DNA of 56,060 nucleotides from JBGUVL01 sp045134375 (lineage in GTDB: Bacteria; Bacillota_I; Bacilli_A; Erysipelotrichales; Erysipelotrichaceae). How positions within the stretch are numbered: the first letter of the stretch is position 1; the number at the start of each line of letters is the position of its first letter. Location: contig JBGUVL010000004.1 in the NCBI GenBank assembly GCA_045134375.1, positions 1 through 56,060 of the forward strand. Direction: 5' to 3'. Positions 8,130 to 16,485 of the stretch are shown here, piece after piece. The notes under the pieces were generated by a model, which was given only the letters and a program-made list of their open reading frames with translations, did not search any database and was not told where the DNA came from. The position numbers and the translations under genes are program-made.

Positions 8130-9287
8130 TTAAAAAACAGAATGTTTTTCTAGCACATCATACGCAATTTGTGCCATTGCTTCATATCCTTTTGGACCTG
8201 GATGAAGATGATCTCCACTATCCATTTCTGTTTTTAAGGCATGTGGATTATTTTCATCCCGCAAAGCTTTATCAAAATCAATATAGCCATCAATTTCATC
8301 GGTTGTTCGAATCCATTCATTGACTTCTTCACGAATCCTCTCACGAAACATAGCATAGGTCCGCCAACCTTCGATTGGTGTCAATGTTCCTACAAAAACA
8401 CGTTTTCGATGATGTTTCGCAAAATTGATATAGTAACGCAATCCTTCTATGATCGCTTGTGCGGAAGGCAAATCGGCCCAAGGACGAAAGACGTTATTTC
8501 CTGCCCCGACCGGATGAATAATATCATTGATTCCTTGCAAGATAATGATCGTATCACAACCTGCTGCTTCTAATTCATGAGGAAAACGACGATTTCCCTT
8601 TAAACCATAAGCTTCGTATTGAATGCAATGATACTCTTTTAATATACGGGCTCCACTGACCGCTCTACGGATCACAGACACTGGTTTTTTCTTCTGTAAA
8701 AATAGATGTGTTAAATCATCCGGCCAATTTTGAGCCGTAATCGAATCCCCATAGCATAATATCGCATGACTTTTTTCACATGGCGATACATCGACTTCAT
8801 TCAAGAAAAATACCCATTCCGTTGGCATACTGAAATCCCGTGGAAAAATGCCAGCCTCACAAAAATCACCTTCCGCAAAATATCCATTGCTGTAGCGTCC
8901 TTGCGTTGCTACTCCACAACGCATGTGAGTCCATTGATCCAAGTAAAAACTAACCGCTAGCATTTCTCCTTTTTGAATGGTAAAATCAATCGCATCACTT
9001 TGCTTTTTTGCTGCAGGTTCCAAGGTTAAGGTAGGTTTCCCATCAAAAGTAACAGGAACCATCGTAGAGGCCAACACATCTTGATTTTGGCTTACTTTTC
9101 CAATGGTTACTTTCGCAAAATGGACCGCCTCTTTCCCCGTAAAATTATCCAAGGTAATTCTTACTTTATTTCCAAAAAAAGTACATGGAAATGCGTAGCG
9201 AAGGGTAATATCCTTCGCATATTGTTGTGGGGTATGTGTCACAATCGACATGGCATTTCCCCAAACAGCTCGAAAACGATCTTGCAT
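8130..9287 (-). CDS. SGNH/GDSL hydrolase, two-domain
   Basis: This 385-residue protein has an N-terminal beta-rich domain (about 1-165) and a C-terminal SGNH hydrolase domain. The catalytic residues are S182 in YGDSIT, the oxyanion-hole G252 and N254 in LQGIND, and D359 and H362 in DHLHPG. The family removes acyl groups, often acetyl groups from sugars or polysaccharides. No signal peptide is visible, so a cytoplasmic substrate such as an imported acetylated oligosaccharide is plausible. It is preceded by an AGAGGG site and seems monocistronic. Confidence 0.88.
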   Translation of the reverse strand: MQDRFRAVWGNAMSIVTHTPQQYAKDITLRYAFPCTFFGNKVRITLDNFTGKEAVHFAKVTIGKVSQNQDVLASTMVPVTFDGKPTLTLEPAAKKQSDAIDFTIQKGEMLAVSFYLDQWTHMRCGVATQGRYSNGYFAEGDFCEAGIFPRDFSMPTEWVFFLNEVDVSPCEKSHAILCYGDSITAQNWPDDLTHLFLQKKKPVSVIRRAVSGARILKEYHCIQYEAYGLKGNRRFPHELEAAGCDTIIILQGINDIIHPVGAGNNVFRPWADLPSAQAIIEGLRYYINFAKHHRKRVFVGTLTPIEGWRTYAMFRERIREEVNEWIRTTDEIDGYIDFDKALRDENNPHALKTEMDSGDHLHPGPKGYEAMAQIAYDVLEKHSVF

Positions 9288-9373
9288 TTGTTATCCCTCT
9301 TTTCTTCTATTGTTATATCGATTCGAAAAAATAATCTAACTTTTATCCATCAACGACTTCCAATGTAGTATCC

Positions 9374-9982
9374 TCATTCATTAACGTTTGCTTTTTTTCT
9401 TCCTCTTTTTTCGATAAAAGAAGCCCATACCATAACATCTTTTTGCTTTGCTTTTTCAATCTGAAGCAAAAGCTTTTCATAATACACTATCCGCTGCATA
9501 ACTTGAGGAATTCCTTTTTCGCATCCTTTCGCAAAGATAATGGCACTTAATTCATAAAGAGGAAATCCCATCGCATGCCCTGTCGTATGAACACAGCTTC
9601 CGGCTTGTGCAATCGCATGACAAAGCAAAGCTTGTTCTTTCTTTGGCGTTTCTTTTGCTAGTACATGAACAGCTAATATCGCAGCTTTTGCCTCTGGCAT
9701 TTTTAACGACCCTTGTGCCCATGCCCACGTCTTTTCCCACATATCATTTAACAAAACACTAGGAAATCCATCCTGTTCTAAATTCGTAATGGCCTCTTTT
9801 GCTAACTGCAATGCCCATAAAATAATTGTTTTTTCATCCACCTTAGCCAATGCGAGATACAATGACTGAAACAAACGATCCTCTTTTCGAAATAAAATCT
9901 GATTCCCTCTTTTTTGTCTTTGTTTCACTAATGATTCCATAATTTTATTATAATGGAAATTACTTGCCAAGCAACCCTCCAT
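9374..9982 (-). CDS. Imm5-like putative immunity protein
   Basis: The protein is about 200 residues and all helical. Its central part (IILWALQLAKEAITNLE, WAWAQGSLKMPEAKAAILAVH, CVHTTGHAMGFPLYELSAI) resembles proteins annotated as putative immunity proteins with an Imm5-type domain, found singly in many clostridia. No toxin gene is next to it. The start is uncertain: the GGAGGG site overlaps the first ATG, so translation may begin at the TTG four codons later (9970) or at M15. Function is unproven. Confidence 0.65.
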   Translation of the reverse strand: MEGCLASNFHYNKIMESLVKQRQKRGNQILFRKEDRLFQSLYLALAKVDEKTIILWALQLAKEAITNLEQDGFPSVLLNDMWEKTWAWAQGSLKMPEAKAAILAVHVLAKETPKKEQALLCHAIAQAGSCVHTTGHAMGFPLYELSAIIFAKGCEKGIPQVMQRIVYYEKLLLQIEKAKQKDVMVWASFIEKRGRKKANVNE

Positions 9983-10103
9983 TCTATTTTAGCTTTTCCT
10001 TATTTTGCTAGAATTGCTCATTGTTGTTCTCTATCTCATACGCAAAGCAAAACCAATCGAAACAAAGAAATAATTCCCTATCTCTTTTTTTGAGACAACG
10101 ATC

Positions 10104-10131
10104 AAAAAATGCAGTCTACCACTGCATTTTT
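10104..10131 (-). terminator. Terminator after the cysteine desulfidase gene
   Basis: AAAAATGCAGT and ACTGCATTTTT form an 11-base stem with a five-base loop immediately after the stop codon. The minus strand continues with T. Confidence 0.85.
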
Positions 10132-10132
10132 G

Positions 10133-11413
10133 TTATTTTTCCTGGATCATTAAACCAATGATTTCTTCATCGGTCTGTTTCATTCCCTCACTCGCTAACT
10201 GACCAACATTGATAATGGTTTTTTCAACATCGCTTGCGACGATGCCTTCTCCACGATAAAATTGAAAGCCATTTTGATACATCTGATATCCTAAAATACC
10301 CGCATCTACCGCACTAGCGATTTTTGCGGCGCAAGATGGCTTCGCTCCATCACAGATAATACCAGAGGTAATGGCTAAGGCATTGACTAACGTATGTGCA
10401 ATCGCATCATAATCTCCACCAAGCAGATAAGTGATTCCAGCCCCAGCCCCAGCGCCAGCACTAATTGCACCACAAAAAGCAGAAAGTCTTCCAATAAAAC
10501 GTTTTTGATATAATGTCGTCAGATTGGATATGATCAATGCCCGATACAATTGTTCTTCACTTGAATGATTTCTTTCTGCATAAGCAATCACTGGCAAAGA
10601 TGCCGTCATTCCTTGATTTCCACTACCGCTATTAATGACCACCGGAAGTTCACAACCACTCATTCTCGCATCCGAACCTGCAGCGGCTAAAGCACGGGCA
10701 TAGACTTCCACACGATCGCCATAGGTTTTTAATAATACATTCGCAATATTGGCACCATAGCCTTTTTCTAATCCTTCTTTCGCAATTTTAGTATTATAAT
10801 CAACCTGTCGCTGTAACACATCACGAACGTCATCTAAATTGACATGAGAAGCAAAATCATAGATTCCTTCCATCGTTAAAAGAGAATAATCACTATCTTC
10901 CTTCCCGACTTCTTCTTCGCAGTGATTCCATAAGACTTGCCCATCTTTTTCAACATAAACGATTTGTGAATGCTTATGCTTGATTTTTACTTTTACTTGG
11001 TGTTTTTCTCCTTGCAAAGCAATCATAATTTCCAATGCACAACTGGTTTTAATATGATGGACATGAATGGGCACAAGAGCAAGAAATTGATCTAATTGCT
11101 CCAATTCCTTTTCACTTACCGCAGCGATGCATTCCAACTGTTTCTTTGGATCCCCTGCAACAATTCCAATCGCTGCTGCGGTTTCAATCCCCTTTTTCCC
11201 TGCTGTATTTGGTACCGTTACACTTTTTACATTTTTGATGATATTCCCACTCGCATAGATATCCACATGCTGAATCTTATCCTCTTCCATTAGTTCTCGT
11301 GCATAACTAGCTCCATAAGCAATGGCGATAGGTTCGGTACATCCCATAGCAGGAACCAATTCCTTATGCAATATTCTTAGATAGGCTTGATATTGTTCCT
11401 CATTTTGCTTCAT
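10133..11413 (-). CDS. cyuA: L-cysteine desulfidase / serine dehydratase-alpha-like (UPF0597)
   Basis: The 426-residue protein matches the CyuA/YhaM (UPF0597) family, oxygen-sensitive [4Fe-4S] enzymes that split L-cysteine into pyruvate, sulfide and ammonia. The N-terminal PAMGCTEP motif places C25 at the expected cluster position. Further conserved cysteines are in RMSGCELP, SAFCGAISAGAGAG and IICDGAKPSCAAK. The glycine-rich stretch and NSGSGNQG are family hallmarks. It stands alone, with no cysteine permease beside it. Assignment to the family is firm. Preference for cysteine over serine is from family knowledge only. Confidence 0.9.
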   Translation of the reverse strand: MKQNEEQYQAYLRILHKELVPAMGCTEPIAIAYGASYARELMEEDKIQHVDIYASGNIIKNVKSVTVPNTAGKKGIETAAAIGIVAGDPKKQLECIAAVSEKELEQLDQFLALVPIHVHHIKTSCALEIMIALQGEKHQVKVKIKHKHSQIVYVEKDGQVLWNHCEEEVGKEDSDYSLLTMEGIYDFASHVNLDDVRDVLQRQVDYNTKIAKEGLEKGYGANIANVLLKTYGDRVEVYARALAAAGSDARMSGCELPVVINSGSGNQGMTASLPVIAYAERNHSSEEQLYRALIISNLTTLYQKRFIGRLSAFCGAISAGAGAGAGITYLLGGDYDAIAHTLVNALAITSGIICDGAKPSCAAKIASAVDAGILGYQMYQNGFQFYRGEGIVASDVEKTIINVGQLASEGMKQTDEEIIGLMIQEK

Positions 11414-11589
11414 AAATAAGAATTCCTTTCTTTTCTTAATTCAAGTATACACGGAAATAAAATGATAAAAAAGATGCAACCGGCTAATAATTTCATTTCC
11501 TTGGAAATATTTTACTTTTTTTAATCGGCAGGAAATAAGATCATTCTCTCATGAACCATTTCGGTTTCGTTGTTTCCCATAATTTATTC
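11414..11589. other. Divergent intergenic region
   Basis: No gene is visible between the start of cyuA and the panT promoter. The sequence is AT-rich and must hold the cyuA promoter on the minus strand, but I cannot place it with confidence. Confidence 0.4.
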
Positions 11590-11618
11590 TTAACTTTTCT
11601 AGTGTTTTCTCTTATAAT
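11590..11618 (+). promoter_or_regulatory. panT operon promoter
   Basis: TTAACT at 11590-11595 and TATAAT at 11613-11618 are 17 bases apart. The predicted transcript begins near 11625 and has a 5' untranslated region of about 124 bases. Confidence 0.65.
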
Positions 11619-11621
11619 GAT

Positions 11622-11740
11622 AATGTTTAGGATACCGCTTAGATTGAGATGTGATCAATGGACACATACTGAATAGACGACGGTAAGTATTATCTTAAAC
11701 TCTAGTATACATTGCATTTCCTTAAGGAAAGCGACAGTAG
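11622..11740 (+). promoter_or_regulatory. Structured 5' leader of the panT-coaBC-coaX operon (candidate riboswitch)
   Basis: Three pairings can be drawn by eye. AATGT-(bulge)-ATAC near 11623-11636 pairs with GTATACATT near 11705-11713. ATGTG pairs with CACAT (about 11649-11667). TACT pairs with AGTA (about 11667-11688). Together they make a three-way junction, followed by the palindrome TTTCCTTAAGGAAA just before the ribosome-binding site. It does not match any riboswitch class whose consensus I know. Confidence 0.4.
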
Positions 11741-11748
11741 GAGGAATT

Positions 11749-12360
11749 ATGACAAATCAAAAAACAAAGCGTTTTACGCTGCTCGCACTTTTTATTGCGA
11801 TCGAAGTTGTCGTAGCTACCGTGCCCTTTTTGGGATACATTCCCATTGGCTTCATTGATGCGACAACATTACATATTCCAGTAATCATTGCCGGAATTCT
11901 ATTAGGAAAAAAAGAAGGGGCGATCCTTGGTTTTGTGTTTGGTCTAACCAGCATGATCCAAGCGACATTAGCACCATCGGCAACCTCTTTTATTTTCTCC
12001 CCTTTTGTCAGTGTTGCTGGCATCAGCGGTGGTTTGCCTAGTCTTTTTATCGCCTTTGTTCCAAGAATTTTAATTGGCTATCTTGCTGGGCTTATTTATG
12101 AATTATTAACCAAAAAATGCCAGGATACCATTGGCATGATAATCGCTGCTTTATGTGGTAGCATTACGAATACCATCCTTGTCTTGAGCAGTATTTATCT
12201 GTTCTATGGACAAGCGTATGCCGATGCCATCCATGTGCCATACACTGCGATCATTGCTTTTATTATGGGAGTTGTTACCACCAACGGAATCGTTGAAGCG
12301 ATCCTTGGGGCTGTGATTGCTTTAGCCGTTTGTAAAATTGGAAAAAGAATCATTCATTGA
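11749..12360 (+). CDS. panT: ECF transporter S component, pantothenate-specific
   Basis: The 203-residue membrane protein has about six helices. The N-terminal part (LGYIPIGFIDATTLHIPVII, GKKEGAILGFVFGLTSMIQ) is the typical PanT pattern of energy-coupling-factor transporters that take up pantothenate. It is the first gene of an operon with coaBC and coaX, which supports pantothenate as the substrate. The energising ECF subunits (T and two A proteins) are not in this window and are probably shared from elsewhere. AGGAGG lies seven bases before the start. Confidence 0.9.
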   Translation: MTNQKTKRFTLLALFIAIEVVVATVPFLGYIPIGFIDATTLHIPVIIAGILLGKKEGAILGFVFGLTSMIQATLAPSATSFIFSPFVSVAGISGGLPSLFIAFVPRILIGYLAGLIYELLTKKCQDTIGMIIAALCGSITNTILVLSSIYLFYGQAYADAIHVPYTAIIAFIMGVVTTNGIVEAILGAVIALAVCKIGKRIIH

Positions 12361-12373
12361 TAGGAGATCCATT

Positions 12374-13549
12374 ATGAAAAAATGTGTACTCATTGCTGTT
12401 ACCAGTAGTATCGCTGCATACAAAAGCGTACAACTGGTCAGTGACTTGATAAAAAAAGGATATGATGTGGAAGTTATGATGAGCAAGAATGCAACCCAGT
12501 TCATTCAGCCGTTGACCTTTTCTTCATTAACCAAACACAAGACTTACGTAGATACCTTTGATCGCGTTACGCATTATGAAGTCGAACATATTTCATTGGC
12601 AAAAAAAGCGGATGTCGTTTTGATTGCGCCTGCTAGCGCCAATGTCATTGCAAAAGTAGCCAATGGCATCTGTGATGATATGCTGACCACTACGTTCTTA
12701 GCTTCCAACGCTCCTAAGATCATTGCTCCAGCGATGAATACACAAATGTATGAAAATCCCATAACACAGGACAATTTAAAACGATGTCAAAAATATGGAA
12801 TGAAAATTGTAGAACCAGAAAGTGGAAGATTGGCTTGCAATGACATTGGAAAAGGAAAATTAGCATCCATCGATCTTTTGATCGAAGCAATTGAAGAAGC
12901 CATTGTCACAAAAAAGACACTCCAAGGAAAAAAAGTGTTAATTACCGCAGGACCGACGCGAGAAGCCATCGATCCGGTTCGTTATATAACCAATTATTCG
13001 AGTGGAAAAATGGGTTACGCATTAGCAAAAGCAGCTCGCAATCGAGGGGCCGAAGTAACTCTAGTCAGTGGTCCAACCACTTTGCCAATTCCAAATGGAA
13101 TTCATTTCCATTCCATTACCACAACAAAGCAGATGTTGGAAGTTTGTGCCGCTTGTTTTGAAACGATGGACTTTATCATCTGTTCGGCTGCTCCAGCGGA
13201 TTATGCCGCGCAACAAAGCCCACAAAAAATCAAAAAACAAGGAGATACTTTGACCTTAACTTTATATAAAAATCCCGATGTATTAGCCTATATGGGAGCC
13301 CACAAAACGCATCAAAAGATATGTGGTTTTGCAGCCGAAAGTGAAAACGCTTTGGCGAATGCAAAAGCAAAGAGAATACAAAAAAACTGTGATATGATCG
13401 TCGTCAACAACATCACAGAAAAAGGAGCCGGTTTTCAAGGCGATACCAACATTGTAACCATCATTGATGCAGACAATGAAACGAATTATCCAATGATGAA
13501 GAAGGATGAGCTAGCAGAAATCATCTTCGAACAGCTAGCAAAACAATAG
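12374..13549 (+). CDS. coaBC: Bifunctional phosphopantothenoylcysteine decarboxylase / phosphopantothenate-cysteine ligase
   Basis: This 391-residue enzyme performs the second and third steps of coenzyme A synthesis. The N-terminal CoaC half is a flavoprotein decarboxylase with VTSSIAAYK, THYEVEHI, the PAMNTQMYENP substrate clamp and the SGRLACNDIGKG flap cysteine. The C-terminal CoaB half begins near residue 180 with ITAGPTREAIDPVRYITN and YSSGKMGYALA and ends with FAAE and the NNI-like segment. I chose the ATG at 12374, which follows AGGAG, over an upstream in-frame ATG that lies inside panT. The gene sits 13 bases after panT and 11 before coaX. Confidence 0.96.
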   Translation: MKKCVLIAVTSSIAAYKSVQLVSDLIKKGYDVEVMMSKNATQFIQPLTFSSLTKHKTYVDTFDRVTHYEVEHISLAKKADVVLIAPASANVIAKVANGICDDMLTTTFLASNAPKIIAPAMNTQMYENPITQDNLKRCQKYGMKIVEPESGRLACNDIGKGKLASIDLLIEAIEEAIVTKKTLQGKKVLITAGPTREAIDPVRYITNYSSGKMGYALAKAARNRGAEVTLVSGPTTLPIPNGIHFHSITTTKQMLEVCAACFETMDFIICSAAPADYAAQQSPQKIKKQGDTLTLTLYKNPDVLAYMGAHKTHQKICGFAAESENALANAKAKRIQKNCDMIVVNNITEKGAGFQGDTNIVTIIDADNETNYPMMKKDELAEIIFEQLAKQ

Positions 13550-13560
13550 GAGGACGGAAA

Positions 13561-14334
13561 ATGCTATTAGTAATTGATATCGGAAATACCAATATAACGA
13601 TTGGAATTTATGATCGTGAGCACCTTATTGCTAGCTATCGTCTTACCACATGGTTCAAACGAACCAGTGATGAATATGGTTTCATGATCATCAATTTTCT
13701 TCATGACAGTGGTGTCCATGCAGAAGACATTAACGATGTTATTATCGCAAGCGTCGTGCCAAAAATCATGCATTCTTTCAACAATTCCATTCGCAAATAT
13801 ATTCACAAGGAACCAATAACCGTAGGCCCTGGAATCAAAACGGGTATTTCTATCAAAATCGATAATCCAAGAGAATTGGGAGCGGATCGCATCGTTGATG
13901 CGGTTGGTGCTTACTACACCTATGGTGGCGATTTATTGGTGATTGATTTTGGAACGGCTACTACGTTTGAGCATGTCAATGCGAAAGGAGAATATTTAGG
14001 TGGATGCATTTCGCCAGGAATTGAAATCAGTGTGCAGGCACTTGCCACCAACGCTGCCAAATTACCAGAAATCGAAATCAAACCGACTTCTACCATCCTA
14101 GCAACCAACACCATTACCGGTATGCAATCCGGCATCTTTTATGGTTATTTAGGACATACTGAATACATTATAAAAAAATTCAAGGAAGAAACAGGAAAAA
14201 ATCTGAAAGTGATTGCGACCGGAGGATTAGGACGTATTATAGCTGAAAATACAGATGCGATTGACGTTTATGATCCCGATCTTACCTTTAAAGGATTAAA
14301 ATTAATTTATGAGCGACAGAAACGCAATTCATAA
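13561..14334 (+). CDS. coaX: Type III pantothenate kinase
   Basis: The 257-residue kinase phosphorylates pantothenate, the first step of coenzyme A synthesis. The ASKHA-fold signatures are DIGNTNITIG at residues 5-14 (phosphate 1), GADRIVDAVGAY near 102-113 and DFGTATTFEHV near 124-134. CISPGIEIS and LGRIIAE follow. Type III enzymes are insensitive to CoA feedback and need a monovalent cation, which makes transcriptional or leader control of the operon more relevant. AGGAGG precedes the start. Confidence 0.96.
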   Translation: MLLVIDIGNTNITIGIYDREHLIASYRLTTWFKRTSDEYGFMIINFLHDSGVHAEDINDVIIASVVPKIMHSFNNSIRKYIHKEPITVGPGIKTGISIKIDNPRELGADRIVDAVGAYYTYGGDLLVIDFGTATTFEHVNAKGEYLGGCISPGIEISVQALATNAAKLPEIEIKPTSTILATNTITGMQSGIFYGYLGHTEYIIKKFKEETGKNLKVIATGGLGRIIAENTDAIDVYDPDLTFKGLKLIYERQKRNS

Positions 14335-15019
14335 AAGTTCATTGCCACAATTGATAAAACGTGGCTACATTGATTATCTTCCAATCGAAGATGATCATTA
14401 TACCTACGATGAATCGCTAGCAAAACTACAAAGTAAAATGGCAGTAGAACGTTCCATTGCCGCTCGCACATTAAAACAACATATTTTAAAAAAAGGGGTC
14501 GCAGAAGAGCTGATTAACGCACTGATAAAAGAAAAAGCGTTGTATACGAAACTAGAAATCTCAGATGCTTTGGCATTAGGAAACCGCACCACCTTATTGC
14601 TTATGCTCCCTTATGTGGGAAGCATGAAAAACCATCAATACGATGTCGTACCAAAACAACCAAGCAGAAAAAAAAGTTTTCCTCTACCACGTGATGGTAT
14701 TGCTAGAATTATCGGCAAAATGAATTCTATCTACATTCCTTTGCTGATTGAGAAACTTTTTGAATGCTCTCTTTTACAAGCAAGAGAATTGGCTGATGCT
14801 ATTGGCTATATGATATATCAGAAAAAAAAACTACCAAGAAAAAGCTATGATCTGCTTTTTGAATATTATCTATCTTGTGAGGATGAAGTACTGCAATGGA
14901 AATTATTTCGTGCCATCGCTGTCAGTACCCCTTATAGTAAAGCGTTCTTACAATCCATCCGCAAAGAAGACACCATCTTAGCGAAAGAAGCGATTCATGC
15001 ATTGAAATCGTATTATTAA
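14309..15019 (+). CDS. Helical-repeat (HEAT-like) protein of unknown function
   Basis: The 236-residue protein is soluble and predicted to be all helical. Repeated segments such as VERSIAARTLKQHI, LEISDALALGNRTTLLLMLPYVG and DAIGYMIYQKKK have the spacing of HEAT-like repeats. There is no catalytic motif, signal peptide or membrane segment. It overlaps the end of coaX by 26 bases in another frame, so it is probably co-translated with the CoA genes. A scaffold or regulatory role is possible, but I do not recognise the gene. Confidence 0.75.
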   Translation: MSDRNAIHKSSLPQLIKRGYIDYLPIEDDHYTYDESLAKLQSKMAVERSIAARTLKQHILKKGVAEELINALIKEKALYTKLEISDALALGNRTTLLLMLPYVGSMKNHQYDVVPKQPSRKKSFPLPRDGIARIIGKMNSIYIPLLIEKLFECSLLQARELADAIGYMIYQKKKLPRKSYDLLFEYYLSCEDEVLQWKLFRAIAVSTPYSKAFLQSIRKEDTILAKEAIHALKSYY

Positions 15020-15082
15020 CCTATCCTTCCGATTCCTTGTAAGAATACCATTCTCTTATTTTCATTTATTTTCAGAAAATAT

Positions 15083-15111
15083 TTGACATTATTATCATTT
15101 ACAGTTAAACT
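15083..15111 (+). promoter_or_regulatory. Promoter of the ATP-grasp/M14 operon
   Basis: TTGACA at 15083-15088 and TAAACT at 15106-15111 are separated by exactly 17 bases. Confidence 0.75.
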
Positions 15112-15120
15112 TAGAGAAAC

Positions 15121-15152
15121 AAAGACGTTCATGGATAAGAACGTCTTTTTTT
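15121..15152 (+). terminator. Terminator-like hairpin inside the leader of the ATP-grasp operon
   Basis: AAAGACGTTC and GAACGTCTTT form a 10-base stem with an eight-base loop, followed by seven T. It begins only about 10 bases after the -10 box, so it sits at the 5' end of the operon transcript. It might stop read-through from the CoA operon, attenuate its own operon, or simply stabilise the mRNA. Confidence 0.7.
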
Positions 15153-15171
15153 ATTATAAGGAGGATACCCT

Positions 15172-16485
15172 ATGTTGGAATTAATTCGATATACCGAAAA
15201 AATAAACAATCTATTAGAACGCTATGGAGTCAAATTTGGGATTTATAAAAACAATGTATTCCATGAGCAATTATTCCCTTTTGATTGTATTCCACGAATT
15301 ATCACAAAGAAAGAGTTTGATTATCTTAACCGTGGTTTAATTCAACGAGTGGATGCCTTAAATGCTTTTTTAAAAGATATCTACAGTGAAAAAAAGATCG
15401 TAAAAGATGGAGTAATACCAGAAGAATTTATTTTCTCCTCCAGTGGCTATTCCATTGCGTGCGAAAATATACTACCCCCAAAAGGAATCTATTCCCATAT
15501 CTCAGGTATTGACCTAGTGCAAGCAAAAGATGGCACTTGGTATGTATTAGAAGATAACTTAAGAATTCCCAGTGGTGCTTCCTATCCTATGATCGCAAGG
15601 GAATTGTGCCGAAAAGCCAGTCCACTCACTTATCGAAACAATCAGATTGAAGATAATCGAGATTATGCACAATTATTAAAAGAAGTCATGGATCATGTAA
15701 ATACGGGAGGTATCAATGCGATTTTCACCCCCGGGAGAATGAATGCCGCTTATTTTGAACATTCCTATTTGGCAGAAAAAACAGGAGCAAAATTAGTTAG
15801 TCAAAATGATGTTTTAGTAAAAAATGATAATCTCTATTTTAAAAATTATGATGGAACGTTAGAAAAAGTCGGTTCCTTATATCGTCGTATTTCGGACGAA
15901 TATCTTGATCCGTTAACCTTCTTAGAGGAATCCTTGATCGGTATTCCACAATTAATGGAAGTTTACAAAAAAGGGAATATCGCCATCATCAATGCCCCAG
16001 GAAATGGTGCAGCGGATGATAAAGGAATCTATTATTTTGTTCCTAAAATGATTGAATATTATTTAAAGGAAACTCCCATTTTGCAAAATGCTCCCACCTA
16101 TCTTCCTTTCTATCAGAAAGAAATGGATTATGTCATCGAGCATTTTGATGATTTGGTCATCAAGGATGTTGCTGAGGCAGGAGGTTATGGGGTATTTTTT
16201 GGAAATACCTTACATCCAGAAGAAAAACGCAATTTTATTACGAAAATGAAAAAAGAGCCAAGACGTTTTATCGCACAGGAAGTCATCGATTTCAAAGATC
16301 TTGCGATACAAGAAAATGGAGTGATGGTGGAGCGAAAAGCCGATCTACGTGTTTTTGTTTTAAGTGGAAAAGAAACAAAGGTCTGGAAAAGTGGACTAAC
16401 TCGCTTCTCACGTAATCCGGATAGCTTTATCGTCAATTCATCACAAGGAGGAGGTTTCAAAGACACATGGGTATTATCTCAGTAG
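15172..16485 (+). CDS. Circularly permuted type 2 ATP-grasp protein (DUF404/DUF407)
   Basis: The 437-residue protein matches the COG2308 family: VLEDNLRIPSGASYPMI near 126-142, YRRISDEYLDPL near 238-249, NAPGNGAADDKG near 276-287, KDVAEAGGYGVFFG near 332-345, and the C-terminal DLRVFVLSG and NSSQGGGFKDTWVL. These proteins have a rearranged ATP-grasp fold and are predicted amidoligases that join a carboxylate to an amine at the expense of ATP. The substrate is unknown. It is first in a five-gene operon with alpha-E, transglutaminase-like and M14 proteins. Its end overlaps the next gene by 19 bases. Confidence 0.9.
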   Translation: MLELIRYTEKINNLLERYGVKFGIYKNNVFHEQLFPFDCIPRIITKKEFDYLNRGLIQRVDALNAFLKDIYSEKKIVKDGVIPEEFIFSSSGYSIACENILPPKGIYSHISGIDLVQAKDGTWYVLEDNLRIPSGASYPMIARELCRKASPLTYRNNQIEDNRDYAQLLKEVMDHVNTGGINAIFTPGRMNAAYFEHSYLAEKTGAKLVSQNDVLVKNDNLYFKNYDGTLEKVGSLYRRISDEYLDPLTFLEESLIGIPQLMEVYKKGNIAIINAPGNGAADDKGIYYFVPKMIEYYLKETPILQNAPTYLPFYQKEMDYVIEHFDDLVIKDVAEAGGYGVFFGNTLHPEEKRNFITKMKKEPRRFIAQEVIDFKDLAIQENGVMVERKADLRVFVLSGKETKVWKSGLTRFSRNPDSFIVNSSQGGGFKDTWVLSQ

